From Bradysia coprophila (Eukaryota; Arthropoda; Insecta; Diptera; Sciaridae), in assembly GCF_014529535.1 (NCBI RefSeq), contig NW_023503608.1, positions 11,334,501 to 11,398,500 of the forward strand: 64,000 nt of DNA, read 5' to 3'. Shown here piece after piece: positions 1-13,365 of this stretch; the stretch's first letter is position 1, and each line of letters begins with the position of its first letter. A model generated the notes under the pieces. That model was not told where the DNA came from, searched no databases, and saw only the letters and a program-made list of their open reading frames with translations. Both the position numbers and the translations under genes were made by a program.

Positions 1-2359
1 CCACATTTCACAAGAGTTTAAGTTTTATTGAAGACATATGCCACTTTATAATCGGAACATTTTATAGACATTCAATCTAATGTGAGCATAATAAAACCAG
101 AAAATGAAGCTAAAATTAAGTGGTGACGTTTCAGAACGTTTCGAAGATTTTCAATGAAACTTGACAGAATAAAATTATTAATATGAGATTAATACCGGTA
201 TAGTAGTTTTTTTTACTAATTAATTATATTTTCGTGAACATCGAAATAAATCAGTAAATCATTACTTATACAAAAACTATTGAAAAGTTTTCTTTTCTTT
301 TTTCATAAAAAGAAAATTTTTAACAAAGTTTCCCCGTAGTATTCAATTCTAAGTAGGACAGTGAAGGAATCTGACCCACTCAACAGGTGGGACCTAGTTT
401 ATGATTACAAAAAGTTTTACAGTGATTTCATCTTTGTTTCGCTTATGAATGTAAATTAATTATAAAGTCTCGAAAAAGTGTCGAAGACAATACTGATTCA
501 AAACATGATTCATTCATCCGAGGACTCATTCTTGTCCAATGATTGGTACGCCTACCCTATTTCAAATCTCCACTAGTGCAAAGCGTATCAGCCAAATACA
601 ATTAATTCAATTCTACCGCTTTTCGTCGTTTATGATATAAGATTTTTGGAATTAACTTTAGATTCCCCAATTCTCAATTTTATCCTAATTGAAATAGGAA
701 TAGGTAAAAAAATATAAAACAATAAACGTTCACAAATATTTGACAGTGATTCAATTATGTTTAATGAAGCTTTCCATACGCTAAGCGCGAAATTTATCAA
801 ACTCAGAAACAAAAGAATAATCCCCAAATCAAATGTACACATGTTACGGTTTATAAAAGCCCCTGGACTGAAACATCAGCAAAAGAGAACAAAAAAAGAA
901 CGTTAAATGAATCCAAAAAAAACTGAAAACCACTTAAATTGAGTGTGATATTTTTTCACATATTTCCAATGCATAAAAAAAATCAAAACCCCTAATGAAG
1001 CATGTAATACACACCCTCAGCGAATTGCGTAAATACTCTTGTTTATACTGAGGGAAGTTTTTTCAATCTTTTTTTTTCGAAACAAACCTACCGGCCACAA
1101 AAAATAACCATCAATGCAACAGCTGAATAAAATGAACGAAATAAAAAAAAACTCCCAAACCCACAGCAACCGAACAAAAAGAGGATTTATGGTGTGTGGG
1201 GTACAATGCTGTTGATAATAGTGAAATAAAAAAAGCAGAAGGCTATTATGCAGGTTTGTAGCTATACACCAATTAAATAGACCTGTACGATGGTCTATAC
1301 TCTGTATGCGCTAATCGTTCAGTTCATAGTTCATCACCTATCAGTAGTATATTGCTATATATATGCACTGCATACATTGCAGTTCAATATATCTAGTTAA
1401 TATAATTGAGTTGAAAGTTAACTGTTACATAATGTGCTCCTACATGTTATACGTTATTCACATTACAAACCGCTCTGTCCACACAAAACCCAACCACTAA
1501 AAATAGCCATTGATGTATCACAATGCCGTGTAACGTTACTGTGATATTATGAAATAAAATTAAAACACAAAGCTTGACAAACATGTGTACCGACATATGA
1601 AGCATACATGGCTTTTCACTTTGACAAATATATAATAAAACTATGAGGTTTTGTCTGGTATTCTGGTTCATCTAGAGACATCTATGTTCGAAAGGGGTTG
1701 AAAGCTTTCACTTAGCATTGTTCGGGAAAGAGTAGTTTATCCGTTGTACGCTAGATGCTGATTTTATTTCCGTTGCTCTGAGACAGCATTTCACCTTCAA
1801 TATGCAAATCACATTGATTCCCCTCTGAAATTAACATCATTCCAATAAGAATTGGGGAAATTGTCTTTTGTAAGATTTTCTTAATAACAATGTACAAAGA
1901 GAATGGCTTGTGAAAAATGAATTTCTCTCAGGACAACAGTTTTGCAACGGCTTTACGTTTTGAAATAATTCGTTATTTATATGACGGTTGGACGGTCGTT
2001 TTGAGACTAGACAATTTTAGTGGAAAATTATGTAAGGATACGTCGATGGTGTAATCTTTGGTAATTTTAAAAGTTTATGGAAAAATACTCAACTTTTCCA
2101 AAGGAAAACATTGTAACATTATATTGATGGTCTCGAATAGAACTAGATTGATTTGGCATTAAAAAAAGAATTTCGTTTGTTTGTTACTCACATAATTATG
2201 TGTTATATGTTCAAATATACAATTTAGATGTTTGTTAGATATAATTTGGAAAAATAATTAGCGATGTTGTGAGGAATGTAAGAACAGGACAATAATTTAG
2301 AAAACTTTGTATTCATAATGAATAATCGAACACACAGAGCGCTGATCAAATAGATTTTT
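1..2359. other. AT-rich region without a supported gene
   Basis: The stretch is AT-rich with many homopolymer runs. Open frames are short, begin at arbitrary codons and lack splice sites, family motifs or signal peptides. Nothing here can be called as a gene. It could be intergenic DNA or part of a long intron of a gene outside the window. Confidence 0.5.
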
Positions 2360-2485
2360 GAAACCACGAAATTACAGTATACGTGTGAATTCGTATACCG
2401 AGAGACTTCGTCTCGACGAAACATACATACTCATGCAAAAATTATTCTCGTGGGATACGAATTCACACTGTGATTGAGTGGTTTC
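2360..2485. repeat. Short palindromic repeat (MITE-like)
   Basis: The ends are inverted copies of one another. The left end starts GAAACCAC, continues through ACAGT and reaches GTGAATTCGTAT. The right end reads the same on the other strand. The arms are about 38 bp with mismatches and enclose a small inner hairpin (GAGAC-TTC-GTCTC). No coding capacity and no clear target duplication are visible. It is probably a small non-autonomous DNA transposon, but a simple foldback sequence is also possible. Confidence 0.5.
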
Positions 2486-3566
2486 ATTTCTATCACATTG
2501 TTACACATCGTTCAAGGTTAAAGTTAAATGTATAGAACAAGAATAAGAGTAATGACGAAACCGATCGTTCAATGTGCATCACACTACTCGTTGATACGAA
2601 GAGTAAGCTCCGCCTACGTATCTAATTTCTCTCTTTGACGAATAACATAAACAAACTCCAACATTAAGCAAAACATCGTCTGAATCCCTAGACCTGTTTG
2701 CAAGGTCTGCTGAGAGAGAACTAAAAAAGTGTGGTTTCCGATAACTTTTGACGCGTGATATTCAGTGTTTTCATGGTTTGGCGAGTGTAAAATATTTAAG
2801 AGCTTTATAAGGAAAATGACAAGATCATTTGCGTTTTGTTTTGGGAAAATTAACCATTACAATGGACAAATGAATACTTGAATGAAATGTGTGTTGCATA
2901 GTTTTATCTAGTTGTTGATACTTGACATAGAATTTTCTAAAAAAATGTTATTTAATCACAAAGTGAAAAATTAAATGGAAATTATATTTCGAAGGTAATG
3001 GGTTACAAGTCACCAGAGAAAATGCAATTTCAGACATTTTGCCCGAGGTAAACACAACGTTTCAAACAATAAAGGCTTCACAGCAGAGGAGAGAAAATGT
3101 CTACTGAGATTGGATCGGCTAGGATCAGTGTTGATCATGAATGTAAGAAGCAAAATTTCTTGTTTCTCTTCAGTATATTTCGGATGTTATTTTGTCATCC
3201 ATCTTCAGCTTTCTTATTAGTTTCGATTAATCACAACGAAACTTATGGTCTAATAAGACTCAGACTTATGATTTCACACTTATTTTGTAGAAAACTCGGA
3301 GTCGCTCAATTCAATTTCATTTAATGCCAAATCAATTTCGACATCAATTTGATGTCATCATCAGTGGCTGAAAACATCGTTACAATAATATTATTGATAA
3401 ATTATTGATAAAAACGCTCATCAAAACCCCTAATTGATTTCACACTTACTTTGTGAAATAGTAGGAAGCAGACCAAATACTATTACATGCTACATGCGTC
3501 GAAAACCGTACTTATCACTTTTCAAGCATTTCGGCGTATTCAGCATGTAAAATACATTGCATAACT

Positions 3567-3672
3567 CTGAATACAAGTTAAAAAGTCTAGTTTTCGTGTG
3601 TTTATTGACCTCGCCTTCGCCTCGGATCAACAAAATTCACACTAAAGCTCTATTTTTCAACTTTTTATACCT
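3567..3672. repeat. Foldback repeat with CCTCGCCTTCGCCTCGG core
   Basis: Two imperfect inverted arms surround a GC-richer core, CCTCGCCTTCGCCTCGG. The arms contain AGTCTAGTTTTCGTGTG on the left and the matching complement on the right. A similar hairpin with the core TCGAAGGCGAGG lies at 19715-19830, so the two are probably one degraded repeat family. Confidence 0.4.
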
Positions 3673-4375
3673 TGTTTTGTAAATAACTATTTCTTAATGT
3701 GCCAAACTTTAAAGCAATTGTAACAAATAGTATGCAAGAATACATACATACGTACAAACGAATGTAAATAAATACTACGCAGGAAGGACATTATAGATTA
3801 CGGATACTCCCTATCTCCATATTTTTAGTCCTACTGGTATAATATACTGTTTTACTTACCTCGAACGAACATAGTTCAGTTCCTTGTTTTCCTTACAAAT
3901 CTACATTTTACATACCTATTGCAGTTTTGCAGTAAAAAGTATTGGATATATTGTCAGTACTTTTTGTTAATCTTTTAATCTTTTTCGTCATTATATGGAA
4001 TGTCAGGGAATTCCACGTTAAATCCAAGTACGGTCCGACGGTAAAGGCACATACATGAAAATAATAAAAATGTTGACTTTTGATCAATAGAAATGGCAGC
4101 ACGCACATGACCTCAGGATTCACGAAAAATATTGATTTTTTTTATTGACATTAAACTTGTTGAGCGATAAAAATTTGGAAAAAAGAGATTATACGGCACA
4201 CACTGGCATCTTGTTTGATCAAAATCTGTCGACTTTAAAGTTAGATATACTCTCATATATATTTGCCTTGGGTGGAATTAGTGCAGCGTCACCATATTTT
4301 TATTTAACGTGAAAATCTCTGACGTTCTCTTCTCATTAAATCTGGCACTTCTTTTGTTTAACGTATGTCCTAATG

Positions 4376-4480
4376 TTTGATGCAAAATCAATTACATCAT
4401 TCTTTTAACATAGATTTTACTATGAAAGTCTACAGAGACCGCTGGCCAATGCTTACTTTGTCGCTACTGTTGATAACAAA
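4376..4480 (+). repeat. Dispersed repeat family R1, copy 1
   Basis: This sequence (AAAATC..TACATCA..TTTAACATAGATTTTACTAT..GTCGCTACTGTTGATA) resembles segments at about 12077-12200 and 19205-19330 on the plus strand, and 38535-38670 and 54205-54320 on the minus strand. Shared words are TTTACTTC, TTTAACATAGATTT and TGTCGATAGCAGATGACTAG, with substitutions. No coding frame is shared between copies. This is an old non-coding interspersed repeat of unknown class. Confidence 0.4.
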
Positions 4481-4599
4481 TTTTATTTTATCCCTGAGAA
4501 AAATCTTTTTCCGGGCTTACACAACTGAATCAGATTCTGTAAATTGTCTGTATTCAAAAACGTGAGGTAAAGTTACCTTTACCTCAAGTTTTTTTTTAT

Positions 4600-6730
4600 A
4601 TTGAGCTTAATGTTTTACAATTAAATTAGTTTGTAATTAAAATACGGATGGATTTTTTTCAGAATCATTGAACATAGGCTGCACTTAACACCCATTTTTC
4701 ATGATGATATCACATATTCAAATGTTAAAGTGGATTTTTATCAACAACTAAATTTAGAAAAACGGCTGCTGTGATATGACATCAGTCCAAATGTTGTTCA
4801 CTGATTTTATTGTGCTCATAATAAAGTAAAGGGCAATAAAATCTTAATACCCAATTGCCGTGAATGCAATGAAAAACTTTCTTTTTAAATTGCTTTATTA
4901 CTATGGAAATTAATCTCCTGTTGTATAATTTCAAATTTTCCTCGAATTTTAACTCAGTATAAATTGAATTATGTTAAAAACGCACGAAATGAACAATTCA
5001 ATAAAAGTATTTCCAGGAGTCCTTCAATAAGTAAATAAGATATCAAAGCACATTTCTTTACATTACTGTTATGAATAGAAAGGTTGATTTCCCTCACATT
5101 CTAAATAATAATTGGCATTACCACCCTCGGAATAAATACGAAGACGAAATAATGAAAAAATGGCCCACCACCTTCATTATATCAGTTCTGTTTTCGAAAA
5201 ATCAAGGCCCTGTATAACATAGAATCGGAACATCCGATTATATACAAGCACATTATTTCTCCATCTAAAAAATACTCACACTCAGTTCTAAGTTATATTA
5301 TTATATCTCTGTACACACACACACAGAGAAGAAATAAAATCTTAACATCAACCCCTCACAACTTTTTCAATTTCTAACATCATTTTTTTAAATTCAAATT
5401 CAACCCTATTTATGTATAACGCACACAGATATTTTTTGTAACTTAAAAAAAAAACCTTCCTCTTTTAGGGTGGGTTGGGTACCCATATTTTGATGTAAGA
5501 TATTTTTTGTCGATGAATAAAAAAATGTATTTGTCTCTTTCGCTTCAATTTGTTTTTCCTTTTCTTTTAAGTATTCAATAAAATTGATTTTCTCAAAAAA
5601 AGACGCGGTGAATTTTTACTACTTGATTTAATAACTAATAATAGATTATTGAACATGTCTACTAACATGCTCGTGGAACTGGAACAAGCGTTTTGTTAAA
5701 CACATTCTAAATATCGAAAACTGCCGAAAAAGTGAAAAAATGAAGAATAAAGCGAATGAAAAGCGAAAGGTGTGCAACACTGCTGACTTCTCATAGCAAA
5801 ACGGATTATTAATCTACAATAAATTATACAAATTACCTCACATTAACTCTGTTACTTCTTTCGTTGGAAGTATTCGGTCTATTTGATACGACATCTTTCA
5901 CTTCATTTGTTTCAATTTGAATTTTACTTCAAGAGACGTCTATTTTGATCTCATCGATTATTATTAACTGTCGTAATGAAATCGCTCTCAATAACAGATG
6001 ACTAGCCATTTCTGAAAGGTTATGAAACAATAGAGCTAGCATTACAACGCACATTAATAGTACAGCCTTATAGCAGCAATGTACTATTTTTTCGTAATAA
6101 CACAATAATATTTCATTACGTTCGTGGGTCCAAAATTTTATTTCTCGTCAAAATAACAATTTCTGTTCCCGTTCGTACTTTAAGTGATTAGGTAATGTAA
6201 ATACATATTCCATGTGAGCAAAGCTTCATTTAAATTGCTGTAACAGTTACAACTAAAACAAACAAAAAAACACGAAAAATACACCAAATAAACTGTCAGA
6301 AATCAATCACCTCCCGAGGAGAACTATTTCATTTCATTACGAAAGTGACAGAATCGTGAAAGAAAAGTTTGTCCACTTTTAACTGATAGTGGAACGATTA
6401 AAAATGTAGGCGATTCATTGCCTCATCTAAATAAAAAGTCCTTCGAATAGAAACGAATGTGAAATCGAGAGAGTAGAGAGCGAAATTTTTAGGGATCAAC
6501 GATTGAAAAGTTTTCCTATTTTCAATTCTTTTCCCGATCTTCATTCTTTCCGATCTTCACTGGAAAAAAGTGAAATTCGACATGCTTTCTAATTTGGGAG
6601 TGGTTGTGGTTTGTAATTCCACGCCAAACTTGTTTAGCAAATCAAAATCTAGATTTTTCTGTTTTAATATTTCGTTAGCGGTCACGACCAAGTGTCTGGC
6701 CACAATTCAGAAAATGCAAATCTAGATTTT
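4600..6730. other. Gene-free AT-rich stretch
   Basis: Only A/T runs, a short CA tract near 5313-5323 and scattered short open frames are visible. No gene, RNA or clear mobile element can be supported. Confidence 0.5.
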
Positions 6731-6849
6731 TTTTGCTAAAAGAAACTTAAGTAGAAACACTCACAAATCACATCAACTTCTAAATCAGAAAAAATGTCGG
6801 ATTTCATTTTTGTATCCTCGCAGTCTTTTCTCATAATTCTCATAATTTG

Positions 6850-7045
6850 GGAAGTGGAGAGTATATATGGCTGTATTTCAATGTAGAAATCGTTATGAAT
6901 GTCTGTAAATGATTGGTAGTGTGTTTGTGGACATGTAATTTGAAATGAAAAATTGGTTCCAGGACGGGAGACGAGCCCGCAATCTTCACCTTTCCGGGGC
7001 GATGCTCTTACCACTTGAGCTACCCGGCACACTTTTCATTTCAAT
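6850..7045 (-). mobile_element. tRNA-derived SINE, copy 1
   Basis: The minus strand from about 7030 to 6955 reads as a decayed tRNA. It has a box A region (TAGCTCAAGTGGTAAGAGC), an anticodon-like stem-loop (TCGCC..GGTGA) and a T-arm stem GCGGG/CCCGT whose box B (CTCGTCTCC) departs from the GTTCGANNCC consensus. The acceptor ends pair poorly. A non-tRNA body follows (ATTTCAAATTACATGTCCACAAA). A related unit with the same order lies at 31851-32005, which indicates a SINE family and not a functional tRNA. Confidence 0.6.
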
Positions 7046-9800
7046 CCTTGTAATTTCATTTTGTCAATGCAATGTTGATATGTTGCTATGTTGTTAGTGT
7101 GTACGAATTGATTGTATTAGTGTAATGTTAATTGAAGATCCGGTTGATTGAAGATCCTGTGTAGTTCAAACGTTGCTTATTTACTTATTTACCCCTGGAT
7201 TTTCTTTTCTCGTCACTTAATTTTTTACATCGATTTCCTAACAAGATCACTTCCGATCGAGCCAATTTTTTGCAAAAATTTCGCGATATTATCGAGGATA
7301 TTATATACCACTCAGAGTGGTAATTGCGAGCGGAGCGAGTTATTTGTCTGCCTGACTCGGACGATTGATTTTAGACAATTTCGCGAATTATAGGCCGAAC
7401 GAAGTGATATCTATTTTCTCAGCGCCCTTACTTCTCCAGCTCTCAAACCGTTAATGTGCATTTCATAACTGATTTTATCTAATCAACATAACCTGTATGT
7501 GGTCTCAACAACTAACCGAATAAAAAAAACCGAGCGGTTTCATAGTCTGTACTCTTTAAATCGGTATGAACTGGAATTGGAATATATGGAAAAAGATTCT
7601 GCAAATTCTTCTTCGTAGGGGTACAGAACTCTTTTTGGATGGTGGATTAAAAAAAATCTCGAAATAGGACGTGCTTAATCTCTTATTAGTTCTAGTAGCG
7701 TTTCACTAATATAAATCGACCTTAAATTTCTAAACTAGCAATTGTTGAATGTATAATGACTTCATGCATAGAGAAACGGTCAGAGCAAATCTACGAAAAC
7801 CGAATATAAACAGAATGTATGTTGGGCGAAGAGTTATACACAATTATTATTTGTAATTTAAATTATAAAACAAAACCATTCACCATGCCTTTCGATATTC
7901 CTTTTGCTAAGTCAAGTTCGAATCATCATCATCGTGACGAATCTAAATGTACTTGATAATAAAAACTTGTTAATTTGCCATTTCTCGCAAAGCTGTAGTA
8001 TATGTGAATGAATGAGTAAAGAATAAATCGGACAATTTATATACATTTTGTGTACAATGATTCGAACGACAGGGTTAGACATGACGTTCAAGAATACTGT
8101 ATACAGTGAGATGGAAACGAGCGAAAAAAGTGGAAGAAAAACTCAATAATAATGTTCTTGTTATACCCCAAAGAGTTCACGATTTTTTGTTTGGCCTGGA
8201 AAGATGTATAAAATAAAATCAAAAACGTCTGTGGGATGGGTGAAAGTATGGTGGTCGAATAGATGTTGGTTCGAATACTGGGCTCTTTTTGTCGATGGAG
8301 AGCAGCAAACGGGGTTTATTTAATCGCAGTGGATGGGGATTTTCGGAAAAACTGTAATGGAAAAAAGATGTGGGTGCAAATTCGCCAGCGCAAAAGAGGT
8401 TTGGTTGGTTGGTTTAAAAGATATTGTTCTCTACAATAGTACTCTGTATAGAAGAGGTTTTTATTTTGAACACCATAAAAGCAAACTCAACGCAATAGAA
8501 TTGAAATTTACATAAATACAAAAAAGATGGAGGTGAATATTAAGTGATGGTGTGGTGGTTGGATGTAAGGGTGACAAAAAGCAAAGAATTGACTTAAAAA
8601 GGATGGTAAGAATGGACGAACCGAAAATTTTAAATATACCAACGGAGCCCATTCGCAGTAGATATTATAAAATACGAAATGAGTATACTCCCGTAAATAT
8701 AAAGTGAACTGGGTTGTTTTGTTGGCGGGTATGAGGGTGTATGATTCTTTTCTCGTAGAAGAAAAGGTCTTTCTTCAATGATGGCTGTGTCCGTTGTATT
8801 TTTCCTATTTATTATTCTCTCATTCGCAATGTTTTCTGTTAAAAGGAGTACATATTTTTTAGCGTATATCGCACCGAAACGACTGTAGCTGCCATTTCGG
8901 AAAATACAAAATTTATACACAAACGGAATAATTCTCCAAGATCTTATTGTTTTCCATTATTTTTAAGTACTCTAATATAAAGAAATGAATTTTAAAACAT
9001 TTCGGGTATTCAGCAACATCTAATGAATAACATTGCGAATTGAAAAATAAAAGTACGTGAAAGAGACTCGAACATTTGGCCAGGCGTGTACTAACAGAAA
9101 TTGAATTGAAAATTTTCTTCACTGTTAATTGCACTCTCGCATTGTGCAATTTATTTTTAACATTTCTGATCGGAATCCGGAGATTGCATTCTCTATAGAA
9201 ATTGGACCGGCTTTCGGGGAATAATTGACGCTGAATTACTGTTGGCATGCTTATGGTATACAGGTAGAAATCGGAGAAATGGTAGCAAATGTATGTAGGC
9301 GTCATTTGTGAATAATAATGAAGTTTCTATTAAAATGGAGATGGCGATTTTATGCTTGAACAAGCAAAAAGAAGGTCGTAAGAATGATAATATTTTTATA
9401 TTATTAACCGATACCACTGTCGTCGCCGCAAGAAGGTATTGCTGTTGTTTTTTCAAGTTTGTCAATTATCCAGGAGCATCTTTATTAAGAGTTTAATTTA
9501 GTGTAGTTTACGGCGTGAGTGGCATTACTTCTTAAGCAAGCCGGAAAGTATGACATAGGTGTTCAGAACCGTCTAATCATTTGTAATCGACAACAACGAA
9601 AGGAAATGGTACGGTAAAATTCATGACAAATTTATCACGATGAACTATCCGTTTCTAAGAATTTTCTATAAATGTACTGGTTTAAATGTGAAAACCGATA
9701 CATACAATTCTTTATTTTGTGGTTTGCTTGTGGATTTCATGTCTAAGCAACTAGCACTTCAATCTCAGTCACAAGCATATATTCAACTAAAAATCAGAAC
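7046..9800. other. Gene-free stretch
   Basis: Overlapping short open frames occur on both strands, but none shows a recognisable domain, splice-consistent structure or signal peptide. A perfect 17-bp palindrome (TACCACTC-A-GAGTGGTA) lies at 7306-7322, next to a run rich in GAGCG. Nothing further can be supported. Confidence 0.5.
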
Positions 9801-9817
9801 GGAAATATTTTGGTTAA

Positions 9818-10080
9818 GGCATCAGTGCACCGCAAGCATGAGGGATCGTAGTGACATATGTCAAACAGACTACTATTTTGTATGACACACTGTATTTCGA
9901 GCATGAGTGGTACTGTTGCAACAAATGATTGTATCCAACGCACTTCAAGCAAAAGTGATCATAGTCACTTTCTGTCAAATAGAGGGTTATTTTGTATGAT
10001 ATTGTTTTGAAACACAACTATGACACACTTTCAAGTTTCAGTACGTTATTTAGAGTGCTCGAAGGGCCGTATTGTATCCA
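9818..10080. repeat. Degenerate repeat cluster sharing a MITE end
   Basis: Two imperfect direct units share TAGTNAC..TGTCAAA..A and ATTTTGTATGA, near 9848-9885 and 9960-10000. Between them is AACGCACTTCAAGCAAAAGTG at about 9937, which matches the terminal inverted repeat of the short element at 12882-13023. This is probably a rearranged or nested member of that family. Confidence 0.45.
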
Positions 10081-10099
10081 GTTACTAATTTGACCAAAT

Positions 10100-12070
10100 T
10101 TTATTGGTACTAAGGCCTGTCTAAAGATCAAACATTAATTTCAGGGAGGCGCCATCCAACTTATATGTTCGAGATTTCTTCCAAACATTTCGGAGGGGAT
10201 TCAATTTGTAATGTTTGACGTGTGTAATTTGTGAATGATCCCTGAGTTAAGCATTAATCTTTTCTCCATATATCTTTAGATAAAAGAATATGAGAAAATG
10301 GATAATCTTGTACTCCTACAAATCAATTTCTTTTTCTTCAATAATACTGCAATATAAGTAAACAATAAAGTTGAGTTCAGGAAAGTATCGGGGTGTACAT
10401 CAGCAGCACTCTTCCTCTTGCTGTTCATAGCATATACAACAAAAGATCCAGAAAAACTTAATTTATAGACATTTACTTTTTAATTAAAAAAGTTGAGAAG
10501 AAATTCAAAACTTTTCCAACAAATGCAACAATAATTTTTCTTCGCTAAATAAAAGAGAAAAATAAGAAAATTTTTTGGAGAGGAACAAAAAATAGAATAG
10601 CCATTCTCATTGTATACCCAAGCATTATTATATATGTAGCAAAATGACTGAAATATGTACGATGCACAAAGTGGAGAAAATCTACGACTGTACGCTATAC
10701 TTGGCTGCACATAAATCTTCCACTATTTACTGTAATAAATTTTCTTTTAAATGCTTCGAATCGTTTGCCTTTTTCAGAGGTTTTTCTCGGTCCATGTAAT
10801 GTAATAATGTTACTAACGGTGTCATTAGCAATGCTTTGGTTTTGCGTTTTAAAGTATTGTCAGTTATATGTGGTTTATAGACCGTACCGCGATAAAAAAC
10901 ATTTTTTTAAAATCGTAAAATCTAAGCTTCTTGTTGCCGTTTTTTGAAATATTTCCTCTGGATGGGGTTGATTTTCGTATTTCGATACATTCAGCTGTAG
11001 CAAATCATTTTGATCGTAAAACATTTTTCGCCATGGTCATCAAGAAACAGTTTCACTCTCAAATACCACACTCATCAGTTTCTAAACGATTTTACCCAAT
11101 TTAGTAGGTAATGTTAATTCTATTAAATTTTCACCGCTTGTATTTCCGAAGGGGGTATCTGTTGAGAAGTTTCACACAATTCTTTTGAAATCTATAAATT
11201 TTAATTAGTATTTTAATTAAAATTCGCCAATATCATGTAAAAACAATAGGCACTTTGGTGGAAATAATAAAAACAACAAAAGAAGGGTGAAGAAAAACTC
11301 GCTATATAGCAGCCATTATTCAAAAACAGTTCCATCATCCACCATACCACACCCGCAATGGTGGCGTATTTGCCAGCACCCTTTATTTTTGGGGTGGTTT
11401 TTTCTATCATCAATTTATTTTTGCTGGGTATAGGAAAGTATAGAAGAATAAGTGAAGGCGAAATAAAAAAAAAAAGAAATTGGTATGAGGGAAACAACAA
11501 TTAAGTGCTGTGTTAAGTGTATGATGGTGGACATTTTTTATTGGGAATATTTTGCTGTTTCAGTAAATAATGTGGCTGTAGTAGTAGTTTTTGTGTATCT
11601 ACCATTTACATTGTAAGAATATCTGAGATGTCTCCAGCATTATGTTTCTTGAGCGTTGCCAACTTTTATGTAAGAGAAATTCTTTTATTAAAATTGAATT
11701 GAGAGAAGCTGAAAATGAAATCAGAAAAGACTTTAGTTTTTGTTGCTAATTACGTCTATTTTTCTGATGACCGTTACAGACTCATGTATAGATTCATTTC
11801 GTTGGTTGTTATTTATGAGTATACCTTTCAAATTACAACCCAACTAAGACGATTCGTATATTTGTAACCAGCAAATACGTCTTACCATTGATTTGCGGGA
11901 TCGTTCTGACACTCATAATCATAACTAATGCATTGTACTCCACATTGAAATTTATTGGAGTGACAAATAAACGATTTATTTAAAAAATGCAGTGGATGCG
12001 ACACAGTATTATTAGTCTTACATCTCTCAAGCGGTTAGCGTATACACTAATGGTTTTGTTTTATTAAAAA
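10100..12070. other. Gene-free stretch
   Basis: The stretch is AT-rich and the open frames on both strands are short, with hydrophobic or biased composition. No supported gene or RNA was seen. Confidence 0.5.
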
Positions 12071-12076
12071 AATTCA

Positions 12077-12200
12077 AATGCAAAATCTTTTACTTCATTT
12101 GATTTATCATAGATTTTTGCTATAAAGACCAAGATCACCATTAGGAGTTCATCGACTGTTTTGTCGTTTCTATCGATAGATAGTAGATAAGATTACCTGA
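12077..12200 (+). repeat. Dispersed repeat family R1, copy 2
   Basis: This copy contains AAAATCTTTTACTTCATTTG, a degenerate AACATAGATTTT block, and GTCGTTTCTATCGATAGATAG. It aligns in the same order with the copies near 4.4 and 19.2 kb. Confidence 0.4.
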
Positions 12201-12881
12201 ACAAAAGAATACATATCCAAAGTTTTCGGCATGGTCTGTATAGAAAAAATAAGCAAAATCGAAATTGTCTAAAGCATTCGTATGGGTCCACGGAATTTTA
12301 TTTAATTTTATTAGCAAATTATGTTCTTCTATGTTATCTTCTTAGTTCTGAAGTCGGTAAATAACGACAATACCATCGGCTTGCTTGTGTACAGTATTTA
12401 ATGGAGCACAATAACGAAAAAGAAAATTATTTTCCTTGTGAGAGCTGGGAAAATTAATTAAAAGAAACAAACAATTTTTTTTCCATTCTGTTTGAAAAAT
12501 ACTTTTATGGCATCTTTAAATTTTCAGTGACAAAGTGTAGAAGCGAGAGTACATGTACTTAAATGAAATTTGGTTAAAGAAAAATCTCAACTCGTTCCAC
12601 TAAGATGGACTTTGTAAAGCATTAGATTGTTTGAAATGTGAAGGTACGACAACAATTAACTTAGAAGCCAGATTTTATATTGAATCATTAACAATATTGT
12701 TCAACTTTTCCTTCTCTGCTTCAGACGACCTGCATATATACTAAGATCACTAATGATAACTATTTTTGTTGATCTGATGCCGGGTCTCTGCTGTAGTGCG
12801 CTAAACTGACCTTGACAAATAATATCAATCCTAAAAAAAATGAGAATTAATAGGAAATGGACAGATCTCATACATGCATAT

Positions 12882-13023
12882 CAACGCACTTCAAGGAAAA
12901 GTGGTACTCTAAATAGGGTACTGAAACTTGACAGTGCTCCATGCAAAATTTTACACTGTACAAAGAGTGGTGATACTCTATTTGGCAGCTGCCACTAATA
13001 GAACTTTTGCTTGAAGTGCGTTG
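12882..13023. mobile_element. MITE-like element with CAACGCACTTCAAG ends
   Basis: The left end is CAACGCACTTCAAGGAAAAG. The right end is its near-perfect inverse (CTTTTGCTTGAAGTGCGTTG). The body is about 140 bp with no coding capacity. A target duplication is not obvious. A related end occurs near 9937. It is interpreted as a non-autonomous DNA transposon of unassigned superfamily. Confidence 0.6.
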
Positions 13024-13326
13024 TTTTTATGCAAGTTGCTCGATTGCAATGAAAAACAGTTTTTTTTGCTACGATAACGTACGTCTGCTATCAAAATTCA
13101 TTCAATGTGAAGGTTAACGGTACTAACTAACTAACTGTAACTAAAGATCAAGTTAGTGATATGTTTTTCTTTATCTAATTTCTTTCGGTGTAAATTTCTA
13201 GTCGTTCCAATTTTTTTTTTATTTCCCCCGGAACTTTTTCTTGCTTCACGAATTTCGTGATCATTGACCGTCGTCGTGATAGTAACATATTCTATTTGGC
13301 TACATGCACTATAAGTTAAGTCGTGT

Positions 13327-13336
13327 TATATAAATA
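13327..13336 (+). promoter_or_regulatory. TATA box of the cysteine-rich secreted protein gene
   Basis: TATATAAATA lies about 30 bp before the expected transcription start and 39 bp before the first ATG at 13366. Position and sequence suit a canonical insect TATA promoter with a very short leader. Confidence 0.6.
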
Positions 13337-13365
13337 AGCAGTCTGGCACTGTTTTTAAGCTTATA

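Noticed and set aside
6955..7030. A functional tRNA gene
   Set aside because: Box B is degenerate, the acceptor ends pair poorly, position 33 is not T, and a relative at 31.9 kb shares non-tRNA flanks. A SINE is the better reading.
6736..7032. 98-codon minus-strand open frame starting MCRVAQVVRAS
   Set aside because: It is the translation of the tRNA-like SINE head and its body. The same effect is common for tRNA-derived repeats.
8224..8285. Sequence with a good box B (GGTTCGAATAC) suggesting a tRNA
   Set aside because: No matching D-arm, anticodon stem or acceptor pairing upstream. A single box B-like word is expected by chance or from an old SINE.
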